Shown: positions 44,387 to 54,644 of the stretch, piece by piece
How the letters are laid out: each line of letters begins with the position of its first letter
Numbering within the stretch: position 1 is the stretch's first letter
Origin: Pseudomonas bharatica CSV86
Lineage (GTDB): Bacteria; Pseudomonadota; Gammaproteobacteria; Pseudomonadales; Pseudomonadaceae
DNA length: 64,000 nucleotides
Direction of reading: 5' to 3'
Assembly: GCF_000319305.2 (NCBI RefSeq)
Contig: NZ_AMWJ02000002.1
Location: forward strand, 620,001-684,000
Notes under the pieces: generated by a model
Databases searched by the model: none
What the model saw: the letters and a program-made list of their open reading frames with translations, nothing else
What the model was told of the DNA's origin: nothing
Translations under genes and position numbers: made by a program

Positions 44387-46383
44387 TCAAGTGCTCCTGC
44401 GGTAACCCAGCAGGCGTAAGGCGTTGAACACGACCAGAAGCGTGGACCCCTCATGAATAGCGACGGCAGCACCGATGCTTAACCCCATCATTGTGGAGGG
44501 GACCAGTATCGCGACGATCCCTAAGCTGACGAATAGGTTCTGGCGGATGATGGATTTCGTATGGCGGCTTAGCCCGACCGCAAATGGAAGTTGTCGAATA
44601 TCGTCGCCCATAAGCGCAATATCAGCCGTTTCCAGGGCAACATCGGAGCCTGCCGCACCCATTGCAATCCCCACGCTAGAATTGGCCATGGCCGGGGCGT
44701 CATTCACACCATCCCCTACCATCGCTACTTTGGAGGTGATGCGCAGGTTCTTGATAGCCTGAACCTTGTCATCCGGCATTAGATCCCCCCACGCCTCATC
44801 CAAGCCCACCTGTTTGGCGACAGCTTCTGCAACGCGACGGTGATCGCCTGAGATCATGATCATGCGTTCAATGCCCATTTGCTTGAGCTCCTGAAGCGCC
44901 TCCTTCACTCCTTCCCTGGGCGTATCCAACAATCCAATCGCTCCCAGATCACGATCACCACGGCGCACAATCATCGTTGTGCGACCTGATTGACGCAGTC
45001 GCTCCACAGCTTCCAGAGCAGGTTCGGTGAGGGAGGGAATACCATCAGCACCAAACATCTCAACTTTGCCGATCCAAACTTGCTGACCATCTAGCTCAGC
45101 CTGGACACCCCGACCAACCAGGTTCCTCACATTCGTTGCTTGGGGTTTACTTCTGGTTCCAATCATCTCTTCACCGTCGCGCACAATGGCTACAGCGAGC
45201 GGGTGGTCGCTCATCGACTCTACGGAGATTGCAACAGTCAGAAGGTCTTCGATCTTGGTACCGCCCACGGGTACTACATCGGTAATACGAGGGCGTCCTT
45301 CGGTTAAGGTACCAGTCTTGTCGAATGCCATGGCGCTCAATGAGCCAAGCTCTTCAAGCGGTGCACCACCCTTGATCAACACCCCACCCCGAGCAGCTCT
45401 GGCGATACCTGAAAGAATGGCGCTGGGTGTTGCTATCGCAAGCGCACAGGGACTTGCGGCTACCAGAACGGCCATGGCGCGATAGAACGAATCTCGGAAA
45501 GGCTCGTCGAGAAAAATGCCGGCAAATACCAGGCCTGCCACCAAGAGCAGGATCAAAGGGACGAAAATCCGCTGGAAGCGATCCGTGAATCGCTGGGTCG
45601 GCGACTTCCGGACCTCTGCTTCACTGACCATTTTGATGACTCGCGCCAGGGTGCTTTCCGTGGAGCGCCGTGTCACCTCGATCTCGATCAGATTTTCGCC
45701 GTTGATGGTGCCCGCGAAAACCTTGGATGCAGCATCTACAGCATCCGGCTTACTGCGCGCGAGAGCTGCGCTAGCGACTGGTTTTTTGTCCACTGGGACG
45801 CTCTCACCGGTCACAGGAGCCTGGTTGATGCTCGAGAACCCTACGACCACAAAACCATCGGCTGGCAGGCGATCATTTGGGCGTACGATGACAACGTCAC
45901 CGGGCACCACAAGATCCACTGGCATTTCCTGCGTACCATCGGAGCGTCGTACGATGGCGGTTGCAGGTGCGAGTTTGGCCAGCGCCTCAATAGCTTTTTT
46001 CGCCCGGCCCATCGCATAGCTTTCAAGGGAATGCCCCAGACTGAAGAGGAACAGTAGCAGAGCCCCCTCTGCCCAAGCCCCATGCTTGCAGCCCCTACGG
46101 CCGCAAAAAGCATTAGCGTATCGATCTCGAAACGTTTTTGGCGAAGGTTGGTGATAGCTTCCTTGGTTGTGAACCAACCACCGAAGACATAAGCAGATAC
46201 GTAGAGTATCAGCGGCAGTCTATCAATCAGGCCGAGTTTCCCTGCGAGAGCTCCGGCTCCCAGGAGAGTGCCACAGATTAGCGCGAAGACCAGTTCGGTG
46301 TTCATACCAAATATGCCACCATGCTCATGACTATGGCTTCCAGACCCTACTTTTTCGTCTGGGTGTTCAAGCAAAACTTTCAT
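44387..46383 (-). CDS. P1B-4-type Zn/Cd/Co-exporting ATPase (CzcP-like), frame broken near 46079
   Basis: It starts MKVLLEHPDEKVGSGSHSHE with a short His-rich leader and no HMA domain. The membrane motif is ASPCALAIATPSAI (SPC, not CPC), the phosphorylation site AFDKTGTLTEG, the actuator loop VTGESVPV, the hinge VGDGVNDAPAMANS, and the last segment has HEGST. SPC plus HEG(G/S)T marks P1B-4 pumps such as CzcP/CtpD. CCCC 46078-46081 needs a fifth C to join AASMG to AWAEGALLLFLFSLGHSLE; repaired length is 665. It pumps metal from cytoplasm to periplasm, feeding CzcCBA. Confidence 0.88.
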
Positions 46384-46517
46384 AACTCGTCCTTTCTGAG
46401 GCTACTACCTTTGGGGGCAGTTATTGGGCATCGTGTCTGGTGACCTGATATTTATTCCACTACGTACTCGCAGGCGCCGAAAAACAAGACCAGCCGTTAC
46501 CAAATAGCTGCAGAGAA

Positions 46518-46552
46518 AATAAAAAATGCCAAGCATTGCTTGGCATTTATAA
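46518..46552 (-). terminator. Terminator after DUF2790 copy b
   Basis: Stem AAATGCCAAGC (46524-46534), ATT, GCTTGGCATTT (46538-46548). On the minus strand it is followed by TTTTTTATTTTC. Confidence 0.88.
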
Positions 46553-46582
46553 AATCGATTATTTTTCGAAGAAAAACGAACA

Positions 46583-46906
46583 CTACTTATCATTTACGCA
46601 CTGCGAATACAGAGAATAACGGACTGTCTTTAGCGTACCCTGGGAGTCTTCGAAGGTCATCAACCGCGAGTAAACCTTGCAGGTACGGGGGTCTTGAGAT
46701 TGACGAACAAATTTTGCTACATCAATTTTCATACCGTATTTATAGTCCTGTATCTCCGGCATAGGTTTGCCATTTTTCTCCGCGTACTTTGCAACAGCAG
46801 TCTGATGCTCCTGGATATATTGCAGCTGTCTTTTCTCCGAAAAAGTGCTGGCTTGCGAAGCTATTGAAAAAATAACAAGTGCAGCAGCAACAATAATTTT
46901 CTTCAT
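46583..46906 (-). CDS. DUF2790 exported protein (copy b)
   Basis: This 107-residue protein starts MKKIIVAAALVIFSIASQAS, a signal peptide. The mature part matches copy a: NGKPMPEIQDYKYGMKIDVA and CKVYSRLMTFEDSQGTLKTV, with two cysteines. The ATG at 46906 is preferred over the one twelve bases up. A full CzcR-type box lies 74 bases upstream and its own terminator follows, so it is a monocistronic member of the metal regulon. Confidence 0.86.
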   Translation of the reverse strand: MKKIIVAAALVIFSIASQASTFSEKRQLQYIQEHQTAVAKYAEKNGKPMPEIQDYKYGMKIDVAKFVRQSQDPRTCKVYSRLMTFEDSQGTLKTVRYSLYSQCVNDK

Positions 46907-46979
46907 ACATCCTCTCAATGTAAGACTTTCTCGGATGTAACTCTAGCAACCTACAGACATCACCGGCATGACGAGAGAC

Positions 46980-46993
46980 TTACAATTTTGTAA
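46980..46993. promoter_or_regulatory. CzcR-type box before DUF2790 copy b
   Basis: TTACAATTTTGTAA, within CTTACAATTTTGTAAG, is the best dyad of the set. It lies 74 bases from the DUF2790 start. Confidence 0.65.
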
Positions 46994-47018
46994 GGTTGGC
47001 TAAACTAGTTCAGATAGA

Positions 47019-47056
47019 AAAAAGCCCACAATGCATATTGTGGGCTTTTTCTTAAC
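47019..47056. terminator. Terminator after czcA
   Basis: Stem AAAAAGCCCACAAT (47019-47032), GCAT, ATTGTGGGCTTTTT (47037-47050). Tails on both sides allow use in both directions; it ends the czcCBA operon. Confidence 0.92.
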
Positions 47057-47061
47057 GAGTA

Positions 47062-50000
47062 TCAGTTGACGACTTCGACCTCATCGCCGTCTTCATCCTT
47101 GCGGTGCGCCCAATGATACAGGGCGGGAAGTACCAGCAAGGTCAGCGCCGTGGAAGACAAGATCCCACCGATCACCACCGTCGCCAGTGGCCGCTGAACT
47201 TCTGCCCCGGTACCAGTGGCCAAGGCCATCGGGATGAAGCCCAGTGATGCAACCAAGGCAGTCATCAGAACGGGGCGAAGTCGAGTCAGAGCGCCCTCAT
47301 CGACGGCTTGTCTGAGCGTGCGTCCTTCCTCTCGCAGGCCTCGGATGAAAGCAATCATCACCAGGCCGTTAAGCACCGCCACACCTGAGAGCGCAATGAA
47401 GCCAACACCTGCGGAGATCGACAATGGGATGTCCCGCAGCCACAACGCCATGACCCCACCAGTGAGAGCGAATGGAATGCCGGTAAAGACCAGCATGCCG
47501 TCTTTGAGGTTATTGAACATCAGGAACAGCAAGGTCATGACCAGCAGCAAAGCGACCGGAACGACAATCTGCAGACGTTTGGCAGCCGACTGCAACTGCT
47601 CGAACTGACCACCCCAATTGGTCCAGTAGCCGGCGGGGATCTCCACATTCGTTGCCAGGGACGCGCTGGCCTCTTCAACGAACGACCCAAGGTCGCGGCC
47701 CCGGACGTTGGCACTGACGATCACCAGACGCTTGCCGTTCTCGCGGCTGATCTGGTTCGGACCCAGTTGCAGGTCCAGGTTGGCGACCTGCGACAACGGG
47801 ATGAATCCAATCTGATTGGCGCCTTGAGAGGCATTGGCCGGCACAGGGATCAGAAGGCTGGACATACCTGCTACATCGGTACGCACGGCCTCAGGCAGGC
47901 GCACCACCATGTCGAAGCGACGGTCACCTTCATACAACGTGCCGGCCGTACGGCCACCGACAGCGATGGCGATCGAGTTCTGAACATCCGCAATGTTCAG
48001 ACCGTAGCGTGCGGCTTTCTCACGATCAATGTTGATAGTCAGCACCGGCAGGCCGGTGGTCTGTTCAACCTTGACCTCCGAAGAGCCCGGTACCGCCTTG
48101 AGCGCTGAGGCAATCTTGTTAGCCGTGCTGTTGAGCACACCCATGTCGTCGCCAAAAACTTTCACAGCGACGTCGCTTCGAACGCCGGAAATCAACTCGT
48201 TGAAACGCAGTTGGATGGGCTGGGACAACTCATAGTTGCTGCCTGGAACGTTGGCAGCAGCTTTCTGCACTTCAGCAATCAGCTCATCGCGAGGCTTCTT
48301 GGGGTCGGGCCACTGGTCCTTAGGTTTGAGCATGATGTAGGCGTCGGAGATATTGGGCGGCATCGGGTCAGATGCAATTTCTGCCGTGCCCGAACGCGCA
48401 AACATCCTCTCTACTTCCGGCACCTGTTCAATCACGGCCTTCTCAAGGCGCTGTTGCATTTCAACAGACTGGCTCAAGCTCGTCCCAGGCACACGCAAGG
48501 CCTGCATAGCAAAGTCCCCCTCACTCAGACTAGGGATGAATTCGCTACCCATACGACTTGCAAGCACACCGCTCAGCACGACCAAGACTACTGCGGCCGA
48601 GAAAGCAATATTCCGATGCCCAAGTACCCATTGCAGAACCGGCTCATAACGGCGCCGCGCAGTGCGCATCACCACACCTTCCTCTTCCTTGACCTTGCCA
48701 GTGACAAACATGGCGATGGCCGCAGGTACGAAGGTGACGGAAAGAATCATTGCACCCAGAAGCGCCATCACGACGGTGAAGGCCATGGGGTGGAACATTT
48801 TGCCTTCGACGCCGGTGAGGGCGAAGATCGGCAGGTAAACCACCATGATGATCAACTGGCCGAAGATCAGTGGCCGGCGAGCTTCACCCGCGGCAGCGAA
48901 GACCTCATGGAAGCGCTCGGCTTTGGTTAGCATGCGGCCATGCTTGTGCTGTGCATGAGCCAGGCGACGGATCGCGTTTTCCACGATAACCACGGCACCG
49001 TCTACGATGATGCCGAAGTCGAGCGCCCCTAAACTCATTAGGTTGGCACTGACCTTGTTGTTGAACATACCCGTGAAGGTGAACAGCATGGACAGCGGGA
49101 TCACCATCGCGGTGATCAGTGCTGCACGGATGTTACCGAGGAACAGGAACAGAATGGCGATTACCAGGATCGCACCTTCCACCAGGTTCTTCTTCACCGT
49201 CGCAATAGCTTTTTCAACCAGGTTGGTACGGTCGTAAACAGTTACGGCGACCACGCCCTTTGGCAGGGTGCGATTGATGTCAGCCAGCTTGGCAGCGACA
49301 GCTTGGGACACGGTACGGCTGTTTTCACCGATCAGCATAAATACGGTACCGAGCACGACCTCGCGGCCGTTCTCAGTGGCAGCACCTGTACGGAGTTCTT
49401 TGCCGATGCTGACATCAGCGACGTTGCTGATGCGAATAGGAGCGCCATCCACACTGGAGATCACGATGTTGGCGATGTCTTCGATGTTGCCTAGCTGACC
49501 CGGCGCACGGATGAGCAACTGCTCACCATTACGCTCGATGTAACCGGCGCCAACGTTGGCGTTGTTGCTCTCCAGCGCTGCGACCAGGTCGTTGAGGGTT
49601 AGCTTGTAGGTAGCAAGGCGCTTCGGATCCGGCGCGACCAGGAACTGCTTGGCGTAGCCACCAATGGTATTGATCTCGGCCACACCTGGGACGTTGCGCA
49701 GTTGAGGCTTGATGATCCAGTCCTGGATTACCCGCAGGTCGGTGGGCGTGTACGGTGTACCGTCCTCTTTGACTGCGCCATCTTCGGCTTCGACGGTCCA
49801 CAGGAAGATCTCGCCAAGACCGGTGGATACCGGACCCATTACGGCCTCTACACCCTCTGGCAGCTGTTCCTTCGCAACCTGCAATCGCTCGTTGATCAAC
49901 TGGCGAGCAAAGAAGATGTCCGTGCCGTCCTTGAAGATCACGGTGACCTGAGACAGGCCAGAGCGAGACAGGGAACGGGTCTGCTGAAGGCCCGGGAGAC

Positions 50001-50223
50001 CGGCCATGGCCGTTTCAACAGGAAACGTGATCCGCTGTTCGGTTTCCAAAGGCGAATAGCCAGGCGCTGAAGCGTTGATCTGCACCTGGACGTTGGTAAT
50101 GTCGGGTACCGCATCGATCGGCAGCTTCTGATAGCTGTAAATGCCGATGCCGGCCATGATCAGAACAGCGATCATTACGACGATGCGCTGCTCAATGGCA
50201 AATCTGATGATACGTTCAAACAT
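47062..50223 (-). CDS. czcA: HME-RND metal efflux pump CzcA
   Basis: This 1053-residue inner-membrane RND pump has twelve membrane segments and two large periplasmic loops. TM4 carries DFGIIVDGAVVIVEN, whose acidic residues move protons in the Zn/Co/Cd branch. Start MFERIIRFAIEQRIVVMIAV is standard. It trades protons for Zn, Cd or Co and hands them to CzcB and CzcC for release outside the cell. It follows czcB by 24 bases and ends at a strong terminator. Confidence 0.96.
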   Translation of the reverse strand: MFERIIRFAIEQRIVVMIAVLIMAGIGIYSYQKLPIDAVPDITNVQVQINASAPGYSPLETEQRITFPVETAMAGLPGLQQTRSLSRSGLSQVTVIFKDGTDIFFARQLINERLQVAKEQLPEGVEAVMGPVSTGLGEIFLWTVEAEDGAVKEDGTPYTPTDLRVIQDWIIKPQLRNVPGVAEINTIGGYAKQFLVAPDPKRLATYKLTLNDLVAALESNNANVGAGYIERNGEQLLIRAPGQLGNIEDIANIVISSVDGAPIRISNVADVSIGKELRTGAATENGREVVLGTVFMLIGENSRTVSQAVAAKLADINRTLPKGVVAVTVYDRTNLVEKAIATVKKNLVEGAILVIAILFLFLGNIRAALITAMVIPLSMLFTFTGMFNNKVSANLMSLGALDFGIIVDGAVVIVENAIRRLAHAQHKHGRMLTKAERFHEVFAAAGEARRPLIFGQLIIMVVYLPIFALTGVEGKMFHPMAFTVVMALLGAMILSVTFVPAAIAMFVTGKVKEEEGVVMRTARRRYEPVLQWVLGHRNIAFSAAVVLVVLSGVLASRMGSEFIPSLSEGDFAMQALRVPGTSLSQSVEMQQRLEKAVIEQVPEVERMFARSGTAEIASDPMPPNISDAYIMLKPKDQWPDPKKPRDELIAEVQKAAANVPGSNYELSQPIQLRFNELISGVRSDVAVKVFGDDMGVLNSTANKIASALKAVPGSSEVKVEQTTGLPVLTINIDREKAARYGLNIADVQNSIAIAVGGRTAGTLYEGDRRFDMVVRLPEAVRTDVAGMSSLLIPVPANASQGANQIGFIPLSQVANLDLQLGPNQISRENGKRLVIVSANVRGRDLGSFVEEASASLATNVEIPAGYWTNWGGQFEQLQSAAKRLQIVVPVALLLVMTLLFLMFNNLKDGMLVFTGIPFALTGGVMALWLRDIPLSISAGVGFIALSGVAVLNGLVMIAFIRGLREEGRTLRQAVDEGALTRLRPVLMTALVASLGFIPMALATGTGAEVQRPLATVVIGGILSSTALTLLVLPALYHWAHRKDEDGDEVEVVN

Positions 50224-50247
50224 GAGAAATCATCCTGTCAGTTCGCA

Positions 50248-51497
50248 TCAGTGCCCGTGCTCGGCAGATGCTTTGCCAAGCTCGGACTTGAGTGTGAAGC
50301 TGCCACTGGCTGCAACCTGGGCGCCGGCTTCGATGCCGTCGGTGATTTCCACATACCCATTGTCGCGGCGGCCGGTTTTTACCGGGCGAGTGTCAAAGCC
50401 CTCTGGGGTACGCACGAATACCGAAGGTTTGTCTTCCACGGTCTGTACGGCGCTTTCAGGAACTGCAACGGCGACTCGATCAGTCTGAGAGGTGACCGCG
50501 ATGTTCACGAACAGACCTGGTCTCCAAGCGCCGCTAGGGTTGGTCAGGGTCACGCGGACGGTCGCTGCACGGTTTTGCTCGCCCAACAGGCTGCCGACAT
50601 AACCCACCTTGCCGTCGACCGAGACGTTCATGTCAGGCGAAGAAACCTTCACGGCGCGGCCAGTCACGACCTTGCCCAAGTCGGTAGGAGGAACTGCGAA
50701 GGTGGCCCAGACTTGGTTGAGGTCGGAGAGAATGAAGGCGTTGGTCGCCTCGCTGACGACTTCACCCATGGTCAGATGCTTCTCCACCACCACAGCGTCA
50801 AAGGGGCGCGAAGCTCGTAGCGATTACCGCCAACGGAATTGACCGAGGCACCGATCGCGCCGACCTTCTGCTTGGCGTTGGCCAGCGAGATCTCGGCCTC
50901 CTGCAGCGCCTGGCGTGCCTGGAGGTAATCCTGCTCGGCAGAGATCTTGTCCTGCCACAGCTGTTTCTCACGGTCGAAGGTCACGCGGGCCAGTTCTAGG
51001 CGACGCTGTGCGGCTTGTTGCTCACTGCGCAGATCAGAGATCTGTTGGCTAGCGATCACAGCGAGGACTTGGCCCTTCTTGACCGTCTCGCCCAAGTTGG
51101 CCTGAACAGTTTCCACAACACCCGGTACACGAGGAACAACGTGTGCAGTGCGGTCTTCATCGAAGCGAATCTCGCCTGGGAAACTCACAATTGTGCCCAG
51201 GTCACGAGGAGCTGCAGACTCCAAGACGACACCGGCTGCTTTGATCTGCTCGGCACTGAGCGTCAGCTTGCCCTCTTCCTCTCCACCCTCTTCGCTATGG
51301 CCTTCTTCACCATGCCCCTCATCACCAGCCTTTTGGGCGGATGAAGTGGTCTTTTTTTCGTCGCCATGGCCATCGTTAGCGCCGTGCTCGGCAGCGCCGG
51401 CTGCCTGCAACTCGGAACTGCTATCCCAGGCAAGGCTGCCAAATCCGAGGGCTGCCACAGCGGCAACCGCGAGGGCGATCTTGCGTTTGTTATCCAT
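50248..51497 (-). CDS. czcB: Membrane fusion protein CzcB, frame broken near 50814
   Basis: The protein starts MDNKRKIALAVAAVAALGFG, an N-terminal anchor. A His/Glu-rich segment (HGANDGHGDEKKTTSSAQKA, then EGHGEEGHSEEGGEEEGK) typical of CzcB follows, then lipoyl halves and a helical hairpin (RSEQQAAQRRLELARVTFDR). GGGG 50813-50816 needs one more G to continue LRAPFDAVVVEKHLTMGEVV; repaired length is 416 residues. It bridges CzcA and CzcC in the periplasm, the His-rich part probably binding metal. Confidence 0.93.
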
Positions 51498-51563
51498 TGC
51501 TACTCCTGCTGATCGTAGGCACCGCGTTTTTCAAAACCAGTGCTCAAGAATTGTGTGTCCTGT

Positions 51564-52834
51564 TCAGCGAACGCCGGCACTCGTACCAACGTCGCCATAA
51601 ACCCTTTCCACCTGCGCACGCGCATTGGTCGCAGCTGCCAGCGAGTCGAGGTACTGGCCACGCGCGAGGATCAAAGTGCGCTGGGCATCCAGCACCTCGA
51701 TGAAGCCGAATTTGCCCATCTCGAATCCGCGGGTTGCGGTTTCCACAGCCTGCTGGGCAGACGGCAGAATGGTCTTGTCGTAGGACTCAACCTCTTGCAT
51801 GGCGGTGGTCCACTGGTTCAGTGCGGTCTGGGTTTCCGAACGAAGTCGCAGTTCCACAGCGTTACGCTGGTCTCGGGCCTGATCTGCACGTCGAGAAGCG
51901 GAAAGAATGTTGCCCTGATTACGATCAAACAGAGGTAGTGGCATGGACAGTCCAACCAAATTGATACGCTCACGCACGGAGCGGTCGTATTGGCTACCCA
52001 CACTCACCGTTAGGTTCGGAATACGTTGTGCTCTTTCTGCACCAAGCGAGGCGTCGCTCTTGTCGATCTGCACTACTGCCTGACGCATCTCGGCAGTCTG
52101 ATCGAGTTTCGAAAGCAGTTCTTCCGTCTGAGGAGGCACCCCGGAGACAGGGTCGGAGAGTCCAGACGATCAAATACGGTCACCGAGCTACCAGTAATTT
52201 GGCTGAGCTGCTGGTAGGCGTTCGCTTTCTCCGTTTCAGCGCGGCGAACCTGCAGCTTGGCTTCGGCCAGTTGCACCTGGGCACGCGTGGACTCCACAGG
52301 GGAAGACTTACCTGCGCGGACGCGTCCATCGACAACCCGAAGGCCACGCTCAGTCAACTCCAGAGATTGTTTAGCCAAATCCAACCCAGTCTGGGCCCGC
52401 AGGGCTGCGTAAAAAGCCTGAACGACGTCAGCCCGCAGTCCGTTTACACGACGATCTAACTCCAACTGCGCGACAGTTTGGCCGTAGGTGGCGACTTCAA
52501 CGCGGGCACCCCGCTTACCACCAAGCTCGAGCGTCTGGCTAAGCGTAACGGTCGTTTGGCTGTTGCTCCGACGAGTGTCCTCAACGTCGTACGAAATTTC
52601 GGGGTTGGGGATAAGCCCAGCCTGCTTGCGGGCGCCGTCCGCTATCCCAATCTCCTGTCTAGCTGCAGCGAGATCTGGGTTGGCATCCATTGCTGTGGAG
52701 AGTGCTTGCGGCAAGCTGATGCTTTGAGCAAATGCACCAGGTGCCATCAATCCGGAGATAGCCACACAGAGCGCAGCGATCTTCCAGGGCGAGACAGAGG
52801 TCTTGGTTAAAATATTGCGGTTATACCGGGGCAC
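51564..52834 (-). CDS. czcC: Outer-membrane factor CzcC, frame broken near 52140
   Basis: It starts at a GTG (52834; MPRYNRNILTKTSVSPWKIA) with GAGG upstream; no ATG is in place. Signal peptide to GAFAQ, then the two TolC-like repeats: SLPQALSTAMDANPDLAAAR and, after the break, EMRQAVVQIDKSDASLGAER. CCCC 52139-52142 needs a fifth C to give SPGVPPQTEELLSKLDQ; repaired length is 423 residues. It forms the outer-membrane exit duct of CzcCBA and is the first gene of the operon. Confidence 0.92.
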
Positions 52835-52959
52835 TTTGATAGTCCTCGTGCACAAACTTTGATAAAGCTTGGCGAGAACGCGGAATCAGCTGCCAAGCCC
52901 CACTGGATTAGGTGATGGCACTCTAATCAGCGGCAGCTATCAGAGGGGTGGCTAGAAAA

Positions 52960-52973
52960 TTACAATTTCGTAA
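52960..52973. promoter_or_regulatory. CzcR-type box before czcCBA
   Basis: TTACAATTTCGTAA, a full dyad, 126 bases before the czcC start. Confidence 0.65.
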
Positions 52974-53084
52974 GAAATGCCGGTATCACCTGTAAACACT
53001 GAAGAAATCGGCCCATGTGACGGATTTTATTACAGACCAGGCAAATGAGTAGCACGCGTAAAACCGAGAAAGATAACGAACAGA

Positions 53085-53098
53085 TGACGAAATTGTAA
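53085..53098. promoter_or_regulatory. CzcR-type box before the OprD-like porin
   Basis: TGACGAAATTGTAA, with a near-complete left half, 142 bases before the porin start. With the box at 52960 it flanks the czcC/porin divergent gap. Confidence 0.55.
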
Positions 53099-53225
53099 TT
53101 GATCTATCACCCTCTCGTTATCTTTGCCCTGCAAATATTAGCTCGGCGCTACGCTAGGCGCGCTGCCGGGTTAGAACATATAAAGACGCCCGCGCAAGTA
53201 AAACATAATAAAAGCTGCCATAAAT

Positions 53226-53237
53226 CAAAGGAGCATC
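53226..53237 (+). promoter_or_regulatory. Porin ribosome binding site, complementary to the small RNA loops
   Basis: CAAAGGAGCA (53226-53235) is the Shine-Dalgarno region four bases before the ATG at 53240. It is an exact complement of TGCTCCTTTG, found in both small RNA candidates; pairing extends to twelve bases by a G-U and an A-U pair at the 5' side (ATCAAAGGAGCA). Confidence 0.6.
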
Positions 53238-53239
53238 GA

Positions 53240-54583
53240 ATGAGAATTAAGGTACCACTTTATCTGGCCGCAGTTTCTGCGCTCTCTGGAAGCTATGCTA
53301 TCTCGGCACAAGCTGAAGAAAAGCCGGAAGGCTTTATTGAAGGCAGTAGCCTCACTGTCCTGAACAGAAACTTCTACTTCAATCGTGATAATCGCGATGG
53401 TTCTGCCCCTACCTATAATAGCGGCAAGGGCAATACCAATGGCTATTCCGAAGCCTGGGCACACGCGATCATTTCCAAATTCAACTCCGGGTTTACCCAA
53501 GGTACAGTCGGATTTGGTGTTGATGCCTTCGCTATGATCGGCCTCAAGCTTGATACCGGCGACGGACGCAACGGCGGCCGAAGCTCCTTCGACGTGCTTC
53601 CCGTTGATAACAAGGGCGAAGCTCGCGATGAGTACACCAAGGTTGGTGGCGCAGCAAAAGTCCGCTTGTTCGATACCGTGGTGAAGGTGGGTGATGTTTT
53701 TCCATCGACGCCCGTGGTTGCATCGGGCGACTCTCGCCTGCTGCCAGAGAGTTTCCGTGGTGTGACGGTTGAAAACACCAGCATCCAGGGCCTCACCCTG
53801 CAGGGGGGTCGACTGCATGCGATGAGCCAGCCGGTTTCCAGCAACCTGAACGATAACTTCGTTACCTTCTATGGCGGCCCGGTAAACTCGCCTTGGATCG
53901 GTTACGGTGGTGGCGACTATCAGGTCAACGACAATGTCACCGTGAGCGTATACGCCAGTCAACTGAAAGATGTCTGGAATCAATACTACGCTGGCACCAG
54001 CGTCGTTTACCCACTGAGCGACAACCTCGCGCTGCTCGGTGGCTTCAATTATTACAAGGCTGTAGATGAGGGCAAGCGACGCCTGGGTGAGTTCGATAAC
54101 AACATCTGGAGTGCTAAGGTCGGAGTACGTTATGGTGCTCATACCCTCGCACTGTCGCACCAGCGCAACAACGGCGATGACGACTTCGATTATCTGCGTC
54201 AGTCGGATTCCATTTTCGTCGACAACTCGATCCAATACAGCGACTTCAACTCTCCGAAGGAACGCTCCTGGATGCTGCGCTATGACCTGAACATGTCTAG
54301 CTACGGCATTCCTGGACTTTCGTTCATGACCCGCTACGCCAGAGGCTCAGGCGCAGACTACTCGAACGCCAACCAGTTCTACATGCGCACTGACAATAAC
54401 GGCGATCCACTCACCAATCAGAAGCGTTGGGAGCGTGATGTCGAGGTCAAATACGTCGTACAAACAGGTCCAGCCAAAGACCTGTCCTTCCGGTTGCGCC
54501 AGGCCACTACTCGCGCCACTGCGTTTGAATCGGATCTGGATGAAACTCGTGTGATCGTGGAGTACCCACTCTCGATTCTGTAA
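53240..54583 (+). CDS. OprD-family porin
   Basis: This 447-residue outer-membrane channel starts MRIKVPLYLAAVSALSGSYA with cleavage after SAQA. The mature N-terminus EEKPEGFIEGSSLTVLNRNF matches the OprD/Occ family, as do KLDTGDGRNGGRSS, ASQLKDVWNQYYAGT, GLSFMTRYARGSGADYSNAN and the end ETRVIVEYPLSIL. Members take up amino acids or small acids and admit carbapenems. The ATG at 53240 has a near-ideal AAAGGAG. It is divergent to czcCBA with CzcR-type boxes between, and a small RNA candidate lies in its 3' UTR. Confidence 0.93.
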   Translation: MRIKVPLYLAAVSALSGSYAISAQAEEKPEGFIEGSSLTVLNRNFYFNRDNRDGSAPTYNSGKGNTNGYSEAWAHAIISKFNSGFTQGTVGFGVDAFAMIGLKLDTGDGRNGGRSSFDVLPVDNKGEARDEYTKVGGAAKVRLFDTVVKVGDVFPSTPVVASGDSRLLPESFRGVTVENTSIQGLTLQGGRLHAMSQPVSSNLNDNFVTFYGGPVNSPWIGYGGGDYQVNDNVTVSVYASQLKDVWNQYYAGTSVVYPLSDNLALLGGFNYYKAVDEGKRRLGEFDNNIWSAKVGVRYGAHTLALSHQRNNGDDDFDYLRQSDSIFVDNSIQYSDFNSPKERSWMLRYDLNMSSYGIPGLSFMTRYARGSGADYSNANQFYMRTDNNGDPLTNQKRWERDVEVKYVVQTGPAKDLSFRLRQATTRATAFESDLDETRVIVEYPLSIL

Positions 54584-54590
54584 TCGCACC

Positions 54591-54626
54591 GGTTGATTCG
54601 GATATTAATAAATATCCGAATCAACC
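54591..54626. repeat. Perfect 16-bp hairpin after the OprD-like gene
   Basis: Arms GGTTGATTCGGATATT (54591-54606) and AATATCCGAATCAACC (54611-54626), loop AATA. There is no U-tract on the coding strand, so it is not a standard terminator; it may protect the upstream mRNA end or mark the processing border of the small RNA. Confidence 0.8.
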
Positions 54627-54644
54627 AAAGACTTAACATCAAGA

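Noticed and set aside
54591..54626. Terminator of the OprD-like gene
   Set aside because: The hairpin is perfect but lacks a U-tract; the true terminator is the one at 54693-54716, after the small RNA candidate.
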